From: Candidatus Schekmanbacteria bacterium
GTDB taxonomy: Bacteria; Schekmanbacteria; GWA2-38-11; J061
Length of the DNA stretch: 64,000 bases
Direction of reading: 5' to 3'
Assembly: GCA_016219965.1 (NCBI GenBank)
Contig: JACRJM010000015.1
Coordinates: 219,857-283,856 of the forward strand
Below, in pieces: positions 51,841 to 61,230 of the stretch (the first letter of the stretch is position 1; each line of letters opens with the position of its first letter). The position numbers were made by a program, and so were the translations under genes. Under the pieces are notes generated by a model. That model did not search any database. It worked only from the letters and a program-made list of their open reading frames with translations, and was not told the DNA's origin.

Positions 51841-53583
51841 ATGAGAAAATTGTTTGTAGTAATCGAGATATGCTTTGTAATATTTTTTGTCTTCCAGTCA
51901 GATGTCTTTTCTTTTGGAGGACTGGTTCAGAATGAAAATGATCTTTCCGGCAGGGAAGCCCCGGTGAGTAACGACATTCTTATCAATCTTAGAATACCAT
52001 TATTTTCTCCTTTGTTTTCTAACATTCCCGTTGCATTGGTCAATGGAGAAGCCATTACACTGGATGACCTTAAAAATTCTCTTGGCTCAATTCATGAGGA
52101 TGTAAGTGAAAAAAAGGGACCGGCAGATAAAAACTTTAATGAAATTATTAACAGACTTGTCAATGTAAAACTTATACTGCAGGAAGCACGTGATATAGGG
52201 TTGTATGATTTGCAGGACGTAACAAAAATGATTGATAGTTATTCAGAAGAGCTTTTGATTGAAATGGTTCAGGAAAGACGAGTAAAGGATCTTAAGGCTG
52301 ATGATGCAGAAGTGGACAATTTATATAAAAAAGAAGTCAAGGAACTAAAAATCAAATCAGTTCTTTTTGAAAAGGAAGAAGATGCTAAAAAAATGATTGA
52401 AGAGATAAAAAATGGAAAAAACTTTGATGAGATTGCACAGACTTTAATTTCCAATGAAACTGCTAAAGGAGATATTGATGGGACTTATCTTAGAGAAAAA
52501 GAGCTGCAGCCAAACGTGTTTAAGGCAGTATCTGAAATGGAAATTGGAGGGATAAGTTCAATTGTCCCTGTGATTAAAGGTTTTTCGATTTTTAAGCTTG
52601 AAGAGACACGGTTTCCTGAAGATGCTGGAATAAAGGAAAAGATAACAAATGAGGTTCTTAACCGGAAAAAAGTGCAAGTATTGATTGAATACAATAGCGA
52701 GCTTTTAAAGAAGTACGTAAAGATAAATCAAAAATTAGTTGATAAAATAGATTTTGAGGCGCTGAAGCCAGGATTTGAAGAATTATTGAAAGACAATAGA
52801 ATTGTTGCAGAGATAGAAGGCGGTGATAAGGTTACAGTAGGACAATGGGCAGATGCTATAAAACAAAAATATTTTCATGGTGCAGATAGGGCGATTGAAA
52901 GAAAGAGGGTAAATAAAAACAAATATGAAGTTCTTGAAAAAATTATTGTAAAAAAAGCTCTTATCATTGAAGCGTCCAAAGCCGGCATTGATAAAACCGA
53001 AGAATACACAAATATGATTAAGGGGTACGGGGATTCATTAGTATTTAATGAATTTGTAAAAAAGGCTGTTGCTCCTAATATTAAGATGAATGAAGAAGAC
53101 AAACAAAAATATTATGAAGACCATAAAATGGAATATGCTTATTCCGAAATGGTAAAGATTGATGCCCTGGGCTTTGAAAATATTGATTTCGCCAAATCAG
53201 CCCTTAAGAAGCTTGATTCAGGAGCAGAGTTCGAATGGATTAAAGAAAATGCTGAAGGCAAGCTTGATAATATTTCTGACGAGATTCTGGCGATCGAAGG
53301 CAATGTGATAGCGACAGATAGTTTGCCAGATGATATTAAAAAAGCCTTGTCAGGTGTTAAAAAAGGAGATTTCAGGCTATATGAGGCGGCTGACGGTTTT
53401 TTTTATGTTTTCTATATCAAAGAGTTTTATGTTGCAGTACCTCAGCCCTTTGAAGATGTAAAGGATTTAATAACAAACAAAGTTGTTGGAGAGAAGCTTA
53501 ATAGCGAGTTAAGATATTGGGAAAATAAGCTAAGGGAGCAATCCGATATCAGGATATTCTTTCAATCAGAAGCTTCAATGTAA
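51841..53583 (+). CDS. SurA/PpiC-like periplasmic peptidyl-prolyl isomerase
   Basis: 580 residues. Signal peptide (IEICFVIFFVFQSDVFSF), then NIPVALVNGEAITLDDLK, the start of a SurA-type chaperone domain. Parvulin-like segments at about 155-260 (KIKSVLFEKEEDAKKMIEEI, KNGKNFDEIAQTL) and again near 420-540 (DFRLYEAADGFFYVFYIKEF). Both look diverged, so chaperoning may matter more than isomerase activity. PPIases occur next to filament cytochrome genes in Geobacter. It sits between the lipoprotein pair and the 26-haem cytochrome. Confidence 0.85.
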   Translation: MRKLFVVIEICFVIFFVFQSDVFSFGGLVQNENDLSGREAPVSNDILINLRIPLFSPLFSNIPVALVNGEAITLDDLKNSLGSIHEDVSEKKGPADKNFNEIINRLVNVKLILQEARDIGLYDLQDVTKMIDSYSEELLIEMVQERRVKDLKADDAEVDNLYKKEVKELKIKSVLFEKEEDAKKMIEEIKNGKNFDEIAQTLISNETAKGDIDGTYLREKELQPNVFKAVSEMEIGGISSIVPVIKGFSIFKLEETRFPEDAGIKEKITNEVLNRKKVQVLIEYNSELLKKYVKINQKLVDKIDFEALKPGFEELLKDNRIVAEIEGGDKVTVGQWADAIKQKYFHGADRAIERKRVNKNKYEVLEKIIVKKALIIEASKAGIDKTEEYTNMIKGYGDSLVFNEFVKKAVAPNIKMNEEDKQKYYEDHKMEYAYSEMVKIDALGFENIDFAKSALKKLDSGAEFEWIKENAEGKLDNISDEILAIEGNVIATDSLPDDIKKALSGVKKGDFRLYEAADGFFYVFYIKEFYVAVPQPFEDVKDLITNKVVGEKLNSELRYWENKLREQSDIRIFFQSEASM

Positions 53584-53733
53584 TTAGGAGGTATATTTAT
53601 CAACCTAGTAATAATGCATTCAAGTTTTCTGCAGCAAACTGAGAGTGGTAAAATACTTTAGAATAACATTAAATATTTTGCAGAATAAGTTTCTGAATAT
53701 TCTTAATTAATGCCCTAAAAAAGCATATTTTTT

Positions 53734-53762
53734 TTGACTTACATTTTTTCTTGATGTATTTT
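53734..53762 (+). promoter_or_regulatory. Candidate sigma-70 promoter of the 26-haem cytochrome
   Basis: TTGACT at 53734-53739, 17-bp spacer, TATTTT at 53757-53762, about 155 bases before the cytochrome start. The rest of the 334-bp gap (53584-53917) holds no gene I can see. Confidence 0.5.
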
Positions 53763-53917
53763 TTATTTTAAAAAAGAGTGTAAATTTTCTTTCTTATTTT
53801 ACTTCTGAAAGGGTAGCTCAGAAATTACCGGTACTACTAACAATTTATTGTTGCCCTGAGATTGAAGTTGAACTTGGGAATGGCAATTAAGAAAAGTATC
53901 AACACATTGGAGAAAAT

Positions 53918-55894
53918 ATGTATTTAGGGAATAAGAAAATTCGTAATGTTTTTCCGGTAATAATTTTGCTCGTTTTTGCGTCAATCCTCTTTATGGCATT
54001 AAGGTCTGAATCGGCTAAGAGACAATTTGAAAGCAAAGAATGTTTTAGCTGTCATAAGGAATTTGAGAAAAAATACTTTTCGATGAAAAGCATACATTTA
54101 ATTGTCAAAAAGGAACAATGCGAAGAATGTCATATCAGGCATGGGAGGGTTCCGGCGCTTATTTTAAAAAAGCCTTGGAATGAACTATGTCTTCAATGCC
54201 ACGCCAAAGAGAAGATAGGTTTAGACGATCCCAATATGCATTCTGCGCTTAACGGCAAATGTAATAATTGCCATAATCCGCACGCTTCCGAGTCTGATCA
54301 TTTACTCAAGATTGAAGGAAAAGAACTTTGCTATGGGTGTCACAAAAAAGAAAATTATGAAAAACAGGTTACTCATAAAGTTTTGCAGAGCAATGGATGT
54401 GGTGCATGCCACAATTCCCATAGTTCAAAAGAAAAAAATCTGCTTGTTAAACCAGAGACAGAGCTTTGCCTTGCATGTCATGAAAAGGAAAAAGGAGAGT
54501 TCAAAAAAGCTCACGGAAGTTATCCTGTAGAAACTTCAAAATGTACTGTATGCCATAACCCGCACTCATCATCGCAAGCTAAGCTTTTAAAAATGTCGGC
54601 TCACGATCCGGTTGTTTCTGTAAGCTGTGAAAGCTGTCACAATTCTCCGTCGTCAGAAAAAGCATTTGGGACGACAGAAATCGGCAGTAAAATTTGTTAC
54701 CAGTGCCATGACGAAACATCTCTTAAAGCAGGTGGAAATATTGAACATTCGCCCTTTAAGGAAGGGATGTGCCTTGATTGCCACAATCCTCACGTATCTG
54801 AGAATCCTAAGCTTTTAGTGGCAGGTGCGAACAATTTATGTTTTAACTGTCATAGCGAAAAAGGGGAAAAAACAGCTGTTTCGCATGCAGCGGTAACCGA
54901 GGGTGATGGATGTTTATCATGCCATATGCCTCATGCTTCGAAATATTCCAAAATGCTCAAGGAAAAACCGGGAGATATCTGTTTTTCATGCCACGAAGAC
55001 ATTAAGAATTATCAAAAATCTAAAAATGTACATTCTCCTTTCAGCGACCTGATGTGTACCGAATGTCATAATCCCCATGGTTCAAATTTTCAGGCTATGA
55101 TGAAGGAGCGGACCGACATAGTATGTTATAATTGCCATTCAGAAGCTAAGGATAAATTTGAAAAAACGAATATGCATCAGCCTGTAAAAAATGGATTTTG
55201 TAATTCATGCCATAATCCCCATGGTGCCGACGAAGCAAAACTGCTTAAAATGGCTCCTACGAAGCTCTGTGAAAATTGTCATAAAGAACTTATGGAGCAA
55301 GGAAAAGGAAGCGGAACAAATCATGTACCATTTGCTGACAAAGATTGTCTTACCTGTCACAATCCGCATGGAAGCAATATAGAAGGAATGATTCTTGATA
55401 AGCAGAAAGTTTTATGTTTGACATGTCATTCAGAGTTCGAAGCGGAAATAGCAAAGAATAAAAGCGTACATTCACCCGTAAGTAATGGTGAATGCACAAA
55501 ATGCCATAGCCCTCACAAGTCTAAAAATAAGAGTTTGCTTTTGGCGCCTAGCCCGGATGTATGTCTGGTATGCCATAAGGATATTAAAGAAAGGATAGAA
55601 AAAGAAAGAAAACATCCACCTGCGGCAAGGGATTGTTTACGTTGTCATAAACCACACTTTTCACCTGAGAAATCTTTATTGTCCCAGCCTGTTCAAAGCC
55701 TGTGCGGCGAATGCCACAACTTTAAAAAAGATAGTTTTGTTCAGGCACACATTAATATTGATCCTGGTTCAATAGATTGCAGGAGTTGTCATGACCCACA
55801 TGCTTCTAAAGATTCAAATTTGTTTAAAAAGAACTTACATCCTCCTTTCGCAGAAAAATCCTGCGAGGAATGTCATGTTGTTGAAAAGCAGTAA
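53918..55894 (+). CDS. Exported multihaem cytochrome with 26 CxxCH motifs
   Basis: 658 residues with one N-terminal hydrophobic segment (12-28) acting as signal or anchor. Twenty-six CxxCH motifs, counted directly, in a regular pattern of paired haems: CNNCHNPHAS, CYGCHKK, CGACHNSHSS, CLACHEK and so on, where every second site reads C-x2-CH-N/S-P-H. Spacing is about 20-30 residues. One haem per 25 residues is very dense, suggesting an elongated wire-like protein of about 15 kDa haem mass. Function as electron carrier in periplasm or outside is inferred. GGAG ribosome site. Confidence 0.93.
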   Translation: MYLGNKKIRNVFPVIILLVFASILFMALRSESAKRQFESKECFSCHKEFEKKYFSMKSIHLIVKKEQCEECHIRHGRVPALILKKPWNELCLQCHAKEKIGLDDPNMHSALNGKCNNCHNPHASESDHLLKIEGKELCYGCHKKENYEKQVTHKVLQSNGCGACHNSHSSKEKNLLVKPETELCLACHEKEKGEFKKAHGSYPVETSKCTVCHNPHSSSQAKLLKMSAHDPVVSVSCESCHNSPSSEKAFGTTEIGSKICYQCHDETSLKAGGNIEHSPFKEGMCLDCHNPHVSENPKLLVAGANNLCFNCHSEKGEKTAVSHAAVTEGDGCLSCHMPHASKYSKMLKEKPGDICFSCHEDIKNYQKSKNVHSPFSDLMCTECHNPHGSNFQAMMKERTDIVCYNCHSEAKDKFEKTNMHQPVKNGFCNSCHNPHGADEAKLLKMAPTKLCENCHKELMEQGKGSGTNHVPFADKDCLTCHNPHGSNIEGMILDKQKVLCLTCHSEFEAEIAKNKSVHSPVSNGECTKCHSPHKSKNKSLLLAPSPDVCLVCHKDIKERIEKERKHPPAARDCLRCHKPHFSPEKSLLSQPVQSLCGECHNFKKDSFVQAHINIDPGSIDCRSCHDPHASKDSNLFKKNLHPPFAEKSCEECHVVEKQ

Positions 55895-55904
55895 AGGAGA
55901 AAAG

Positions 55905-57179
55905 ATGAAATTAATGTATAGAATGTTTTCCCTTTTTTTTCTTATGGAGATGTTTTTTTGTATTACATATGTTGATTCAGCAGACAAGTTCAAGCTTAAG
56001 CCGGGAGCAGAAGGAAAAATATGCCTCGATTGCCATTCGGATTTTGAGAAAAAAATTGGTGGGAAATTTGTTCATACTCCGGTAAAGTCCAGGGATTGCA
56101 GAGGTTGCCATAATCCCCATGCTTCAACTTATGATAAAATGTTGTCTAATAGCACTAAGGAGATTTGCTTCACCTGTCACGAAGAGATAATACCTAAAAA
56201 TGCGGCTAGTACCCATAAAGTTGTAGTCGAGGGAAACTGTGTAAAATGTCATGACCCCCATGGATCCAATAATAAATTCAATCTGCTAAAGGAAGGAAAT
56301 GACCTTTGTTTTGATTGTCACAGGAAAAAAGGAGATGAGATAAAAAAGTTTGAGTTTAAACACAGCCCGGTAGAAGGGAATTGTCTTAACTGTCACAACC
56401 CCCACGCCTCAGTTGAATCAGCCTATCTATTGAAAAACAAGGTGCCTTCTATATGCAACGATTGTCACAAAACCGACAGCCAGGCATTTGTTAGACAGCA
56501 TATGAACTATCCTGTTGGCGGGCAAAAGTGTAATATATGTCATAGTGTGCATGGTTCTAATAAGGCTGGATTACTGTATAGCAACGTGCATCAACCTGTC
56601 AGTGGAAAAATGTGTGCGCAGTGTCATGAAGACTTTAACTCAAAGACCCCATTTGCCACAAAGAAAGCCGGTGTTGAGCTTTGCAAGGATTGTCATAGTG
56701 ACATGATAAGCCAGGTATTGGGCAAGAGTCATGTTCATCCGGCTTTAGATGATAATAACAGCTGCTTGAACTGCCATAGTCCTCATGCCACTGACCAGCC
56801 TAAACTTCTCAAGGATACAATGGTAGAGGTATGTAATAATTGCCATCCAGATGTCATTGAGAAGATTATAACTGTTAAGACAAAGCACGCGCCTGTTAGC
56901 GAAGGTACTTGCACCGCTTGTCATATGCCGCATTCATCAGAGAGCGCATTTCTCCTCAAAACACCTACTGTTATAGGGCTTTGTGGTGGTTGTCATGATT
57001 GGCAGGGGCATTCAACACACCCGATAGGAGAAAAAGTATTTGATCCAAGAGATAAAACACATACACGTACCGTTGATTGCCTGAGTTGTCACGAGCCTCA
57101 TGGGAACGACTTTGAAAGAATGCTCCGTTACAAGGTGCAGACTGAATTGTGTACTCAATGCCATCAGGAAAAGCGCTGA
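55905..57179 (+). CDS. Exported multihaem cytochrome with 16 CxxCH motifs
   Basis: 424 residues from ATG 55905, ten bases after the previous stop and after AAAGGAG; an upstream ATG frame overlaps the other cytochrome and lacks a signal. Signal peptide (FSLFFLMEMFFCITYVDSA). Sixteen CxxCH motifs counted, in the same alternating pattern as the 26-haem protein (CLDCHSD, CRGCHNPHAS, CFTCHEE, CVKCHDPHGS...). Clearly a paralogue. The two probably form a relay to or from the hexahaem filaments. Cotranscribed with the gene before. Confidence 0.93.
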   Translation: MKLMYRMFSLFFLMEMFFCITYVDSADKFKLKPGAEGKICLDCHSDFEKKIGGKFVHTPVKSRDCRGCHNPHASTYDKMLSNSTKEICFTCHEEIIPKNAASTHKVVVEGNCVKCHDPHGSNNKFNLLKEGNDLCFDCHRKKGDEIKKFEFKHSPVEGNCLNCHNPHASVESAYLLKNKVPSICNDCHKTDSQAFVRQHMNYPVGGQKCNICHSVHGSNKAGLLYSNVHQPVSGKMCAQCHEDFNSKTPFATKKAGVELCKDCHSDMISQVLGKSHVHPALDDNNSCLNCHSPHATDQPKLLKDTMVEVCNNCHPDVIEKIITVKTKHAPVSEGTCTACHMPHSSESAFLLKTPTVIGLCGGCHDWQGHSTHPIGEKVFDPRDKTHTRTVDCLSCHEPHGNDFERMLRYKVQTELCTQCHQEKR

Positions 57180-57246
57180 TAAGGTGATCTATTATTTAAT
57201 TCCTGATTATAATCTATTGAATTTTAGGTAATTTTACCTGTATGGC

Positions 57247-57276
57247 TTGACAAGAAAAGTTTTTTTTTTGTATCAT
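57247..57276 (+). promoter_or_regulatory. Candidate sigma-70 promoter of the mreB operon
   Basis: TTGACA (57247-57252), 18-bp spacer rich in T, TATCAT (57271-57276). About 115 bases before the mreB start. Confidence 0.55.
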
Positions 57277-57308
57277 AGACAACATATAATAATTAACAGT
57301 AGGTTAAA

Positions 57309-57336
57309 GGCGAGCTTTACGGGCTCGCCGATTAAT
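57309..57336 (+). promoter_or_regulatory. Leader hairpin before mreB, possible attenuator
   Basis: Perfect stem GGCGAGC (57309-57315) with GCTCGCC (57323-57329), followed by ATTAATTTTTTA. It lies between the promoter and mreB, so it may terminate some transcripts early. Confidence 0.5.
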
Positions 57337-57390
57337 TTTTTAGGCTTAATGAATTTTCAAAGCATTTTTTTTAAAAAGGTCCGTTGATTT

Positions 57391-58407
57391 ATGTCTTTAT
57401 TCTCAATTTTTTCAAAAGATATTGCTATTGATTTAGGGACTGCAAACACCCTTATTTTTTTAAAAAATAAGGGTATCATTATTAATGAACCATCAGTTAT
57501 TGCCATCGATAAGCAAATAAAGAAAACTTTGGCTGTAGGTCGGGAGGCAAAGAAGATGCTGGGGAAAGCGCCTCCTAATATAGATGTTATAAGACCAATA
57601 AGGGATGGTGTAATTTCAAACCTTGAAGCGACCCTTGAACTGCTGAGTTTTTTCATAAAGAAGGTAAATAACAAGCAATTGTTCAGCTATCCCAGGGTAG
57701 TTATCTCAATACCGCTTGGTATAACTTCCGTTGAAAGACGTGCAGTGAAAGAATCTGTGGAGGAGGCTGGAGCAAGTGAAGTTTATATCATTGAACAACC
57801 TATGGCTGCAGCAATCGGTGCAGGACTTGCAGTTCAGGAACCGTCAGGAAACATGATAGTTGATATTGGAGGCGGTACCACGGAAGTTGCCGTTATTGCG
57901 CTTGCAGGTATAGTTTATGGGCAATCGATAAGGGTTGCCGGAGATGAGCTGGATCAGGCCATTATAAATTTTGTAAAAAATAAGTATAATATACTGATCG
58001 GTGAACAAATGGCTGAGAAAGTGAAACTTGAAATATGTTCAACGATAAGAACTGATAATAAAAATGAAATGGAATTGAAAGGGAGAGGATTGATAGAAGG
58101 TCTCCCTATTACTGTGAAGATAAAAAAACAGGAAGTCCAGGAAGCCCTGAAGGAGACACTCACAATAATAGTTAATACAGTGCTAAAGACTCTCGAAAAT
58201 ACTCCTCCGGAGCTTGCATCAGATATAGTTGATAAAGGAATATATATGGCAGGAGGAGGAGCACTCCTTGATGGTATAAATGAACTAATGTTCAAAGAAA
58301 CAGGATTGCCGGTATATACTGCTCAGAATCCTTTGTCTGCGGTAGTTTTAGGTGCAGGGAAAGTCTTAGATGAAATTAAGCTTTTAAGGGAGATTTCTTT
58401 AAAGTAG
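57391..58407 (+). CDS. mreB: Rod-shape actin-like protein MreB
   Basis: 338 residues, usual length. Actin-fold nucleotide motifs: DIAIDLGTANTLIFLK (phosphate 1), VDIGGGTTEVAVIAL (phosphate 2) and MAGGGALLDGINELM (adenosine). MreB filaments guide cell-wall synthesis along the long axis. mreC and mreD do not follow; instead the operon continues with a GAF protein. Either the second half of the mre set is elsewhere or this is an extra MreB copy. Cytoplasmic, membrane-associated. Confidence 0.94.
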   Translation: MSLFSIFSKDIAIDLGTANTLIFLKNKGIIINEPSVIAIDKQIKKTLAVGREAKKMLGKAPPNIDVIRPIRDGVISNLEATLELLSFFIKKVNNKQLFSYPRVVISIPLGITSVERRAVKESVEEAGASEVYIIEQPMAAAIGAGLAVQEPSGNMIVDIGGGTTEVAVIALAGIVYGQSIRVAGDELDQAIINFVKNKYNILIGEQMAEKVKLEICSTIRTDNKNEMELKGRGLIEGLPITVKIKKQEVQEALKETLTIIVNTVLKTLENTPPELASDIVDKGIYMAGGGALLDGINELMFKETGLPVYTAQNPLSAVVLGAGKVLDEIKLLREISLK

Positions 58408-58419
58408 GAGGCAGTCAGG

Positions 58420-59127
58420 GTGGAAAAGCTTATTCATTGCCGTAAATGTGGAAAGCTTATGAAAAGAGAAATCGTTGATGGCTGGAAAGCAAAGCTTGTT
58501 TGCAGCTGCGGTTTTTCAGATTTTGAGTTGATAAGCGGAGTTACAAGGTCTCTTGCACCAAAGTTGATTAAGGCTAAAAGAAGAGAACTTACTGACGTTT
58601 CTAAGGATATTGAACTTGAATTTGAGTATTCCAAGTCTGAAAGAGAGAAAAATGAACTTGCGTGTATAAGCGAAGTTACATTTTTACTGGCAGGAGGAGG
58701 AAAAAAAGAAGAACTTAACAAAACTATAATGACCAGGGTTTGTAAAGTCCTGAATGCTACAACAGCGTCTCTTTATATCGCTGAAAATGATTCTCTTTTA
58801 CTAACAGTTGGGATTGGCATAAAAGATGACCTTGTAGGGAAGATTAAGCTTAAGATAGGTGAAGGTATAACAGGGCTTGCAGCAGAAAATCGAGAACTTA
58901 TAATTGTCGAGGACATTTCCTTGGATGACAGATCAAAAAGGATTGATGGCATAGATGAAGGCAACTTGAAAGCAATGATAGCTATGCCTGTGCTTGCCGG
59001 AAATGAAGTGGTAGGTGTTATGAATATCAAAAGTTCAAGAAAACGGGTTTTCGTTGAGGATGAAATATTCTTCATTTCTACTATGGCTAATATACTTTCT
59101 CTGAATATAAACCGGCTTGGTAATTAA
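58420..59127 (+). CDS. Zinc-ribbon GAF-domain protein
   Basis: 235 residues, GTG start with AGGAGG upstream, 12 bases after mreB. Residues 1-32 form a small zinc ribbon: CRKCGKLM then VCSCGF. A coiled-coil linker precedes a GAF domain at about 85-235 (TTASLYIAENDSLLLTVGIG, IGEGITGLAAENRELIIVED). No catalytic output domain. GAF domains bind small ligands or sense redox. Likely regulatory, perhaps for MreB or another operon product. Function unknown. Confidence 0.8.
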   Translation: MEKLIHCRKCGKLMKREIVDGWKAKLVCSCGFSDFELISGVTRSLAPKLIKAKRRELTDVSKDIELEFEYSKSEREKNELACISEVTFLLAGGGKKEELNKTIMTRVCKVLNATTASLYIAENDSLLLTVGIGIKDDLVGKIKLKIGEGITGLAAENRELIIVEDISLDDRSKRIDGIDEGNLKAMIAMPVLAGNEVVGVMNIKSSRKRVFVEDEIFFISTMANILSLNINRLGN

Positions 59128-59158
59128 CTTGGTAATTAAATAGAGAGCCGGGAATTGT

Positions 59159-59821
59159 ATGATTGATTTACAAGTAACTCTCCTTAGACTCTTAATTGTA
59201 ACGGCTCTCTCTGGCATTATAGGCCTCGAAAGAGAAAGACGCAACCAGCCTGCCGGATTCAGAACACATATAATCCTTGGAATTGGCTCAACACTGACCA
59301 TGCTAATATCCATTCATATGGTTGAGATTTTCCCACAGCACAGCAGTGACCCGGCACGAATTGCTGCACAGGTGGTTACTGGAGTTGGCTTCCTCGGAGC
59401 AGGTGCGATTCTACGTTTTGGGGCGAGCGTTAAGGGTCTTACAACTGCTGCAAGCCTTTGGACAACGGCAGTAATAGGCTTGGCAATAGGCAGCGGTTAT
59501 TATTCCGGAGGATTTATTGCTGCGTTTATAATAGTTCTTGCTCTTTCCGTTCTTAACAAAGTTGAAAAATTCTTTCTTGGAAGCAAAGGAGATAAAAGCC
59601 TCTTATTGACTGCTATAGAGTCTCCGGATATTTTAACAAATGTTGAACAAGCTCTCGTTATGGCAAATGTATCGATAGTTAACATAAGATTGAATAAAAA
59701 TGCGTTCACCAAAGAACTTGATATTAACGCAGTTATAAGAGTTCCTGCAGATGTTGACATCTTTTACCTGCAAAAGAAGCTTGCTGATATAAAGGATATC
59801 TCTGAGGTAGAAATAAGATGA
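59159..59821 (+). CDS. MgtC/SapB family membrane protein
   Basis: 220 residues. About four membrane helices in the first 140 residues with the family motifs LRLLIVTALSGIIGLERERR, RTHIILGIGSTLTMLI, TGVGFLGAGAILRFG and GLTTAASLWTTAVIGLAIG. The C-terminal 75 residues are a small ACT-like soluble domain. MgtC proteins act in Mg2+ limitation and modulate membrane ATPases in other bacteria; the role here is unknown. Overlaps the next gene by four bases. Confidence 0.9.
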   Translation: MIDLQVTLLRLLIVTALSGIIGLERERRNQPAGFRTHIILGIGSTLTMLISIHMVEIFPQHSSDPARIAAQVVTGVGFLGAGAILRFGASVKGLTTAASLWTTAVIGLAIGSGYYSGGFIAAFIIVLALSVLNKVEKFFLGSKGDKSLLLTAIESPDILTNVEQALVMANVSIVNIRLNKNAFTKELDINAVIRVPADVDIFYLQKKLADIKDISEVEIR

Positions 59822-61194
59822 GTGTCTTGCTGGTTGACACAGGGGATTTTGTTCTCCAATTAGCAAATGCCTTCAAAGCAGACAGGAAGAAGCTCATAAT
59901 ATTATGCCAGAACATGAAGGTAACAGAACAACTGTTCAATAAAGGTTACAGTGTAATAAATGCGAGCCCTTTTGCAAAGTCAAGTTACAGGCAAATCGAT
60001 TTTTCTGAACTTTCCGAGATAATCATAGGAGCAAAAAATATTAAGAAGGCAAAGCAGATTCTTGATTTCTTGAATAGCAGGAGAAAAGCTTCCTCGCAAC
60101 TGATACTTGCGCTTAAGGACAGTGTTCTTAATCCTGAAGATGAAAAGGAAATAGAGGCCAACAAAATAATCTCAATTCCGGATCTAGTTTCAAAAGATTT
60201 CTTTATTGAACTTGGAAAGTACAATAAAAGAAGAAATGTTGAAAAATTGTTTTCTAATATTGCGGATGGTGACAATGTATTGATAGTTTCTCATGACAAT
60301 CCTGATCCCGATTCAATTGCATCATCAATGGCTCTCAAATATTTATTGAAGAAGGCAAAAAAAGTTAATGTAACTATCGGATATGGCGGCAATGTCGGAC
60401 GTTCAGAAAATACAAACATGCTGGAACTTCTAAAAATTAAGATGTTTACTTTTGATCAGATTAATCTAAATAAGATTAATAAGGTCGCGATGATTGAAAC
60501 AGCCCCCGATGGAACTACCTCTTACAGAGGTAAAATAGCACCATGCATAATAATAGATCATCATCCGCACCGTGGACAATATAATTCTGCTTTTGTTGAT
60601 ATTAGGCCTGAAATAGGGGCTAACTCAACAATATTAACAGAATATTTTATTTACTCCCGGTACAAGATGACAAAACAAATTGCGACAGCTCTTTTATATG
60701 CAATAAAAACTGATACTATGTCATTCAATAGAGGTATTACTTCATCTGACATCGAAGCATTTTCCTACTTGTATAACCTTGCTGATTTGAATCTGTTAAA
60801 AAAAATAGAGCAGCCATCTCTTTCGCTTGAAGAATTTGAAGCTTTTGGTAAAGCCACATTGAAAAAAAAGGTCGTTAAAGGTGTTTTATTCTCAGATATC
60901 GGAGAGGTAAAAGACAGAGAGATAATCCCGCAGATTGCTGATTTTTGTCTGGAACTTAAAGGAATTAAGATTGCAGTTGTTATTGGAACTATAAATGAGA
61001 ATTTGTTTTTATCTGCTAGAAATAAAGACATTAAAATCGATGCAGGCAAACTTTTAAAAAAGGCTTTTGAGGAATTAGGAAGTGCCGGTGGACATAAACT
61101 GATGGCCGCCGCTGAGTTAAAAATGTCAAAACTTCCAAAATCAAGAAAAGAAATTAATTCTTTTATAATTGAAAATATTATTGGAAATCTATAA
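59818..61194 (+). CDS. DHH/DHHA1 phosphoesterase with a TrkA-N-like N-terminal domain
   Basis: 458 residues. Residues 1-130 look like a degenerate Rossmann (TrkA-N) domain: MSVLLVDTGDFVLQLANAF lacks the GxGxxG loop. Residues 145-300 are the DHH core: VSHDNPDPDSIASS and IDHHPH supply the metal ligands. The DHHA1 part has GSAGGHKLMAAA. Family members degrade cyclic dinucleotides or nano-RNA (NrnA/GdpP-like). The fusion hints at ligand control. Overlaps the MgtC gene by four bases. Confidence 0.88.
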   Translation: MSVLLVDTGDFVLQLANAFKADRKKLIILCQNMKVTEQLFNKGYSVINASPFAKSSYRQIDFSELSEIIIGAKNIKKAKQILDFLNSRRKASSQLILALKDSVLNPEDEKEIEANKIISIPDLVSKDFFIELGKYNKRRNVEKLFSNIADGDNVLIVSHDNPDPDSIASSMALKYLLKKAKKVNVTIGYGGNVGRSENTNMLELLKIKMFTFDQINLNKINKVAMIETAPDGTTSYRGKIAPCIIIDHHPHRGQYNSAFVDIRPEIGANSTILTEYFIYSRYKMTKQIATALLYAIKTDTMSFNRGITSSDIEAFSYLYNLADLNLLKKIEQPSLSLEEFEAFGKATLKKKVVKGVLFSDIGEVKDREIIPQIADFCLELKGIKIAVVIGTINENLFLSARNKDIKIDAGKLLKKAFEELGSAGGHKLMAAAELKMSKLPKSRKEINSFIIENIIGNL

Positions 61195-61230
61195 GTTATA
61201 ATAACAAATCAATTTTTTGAGGACTAAATC

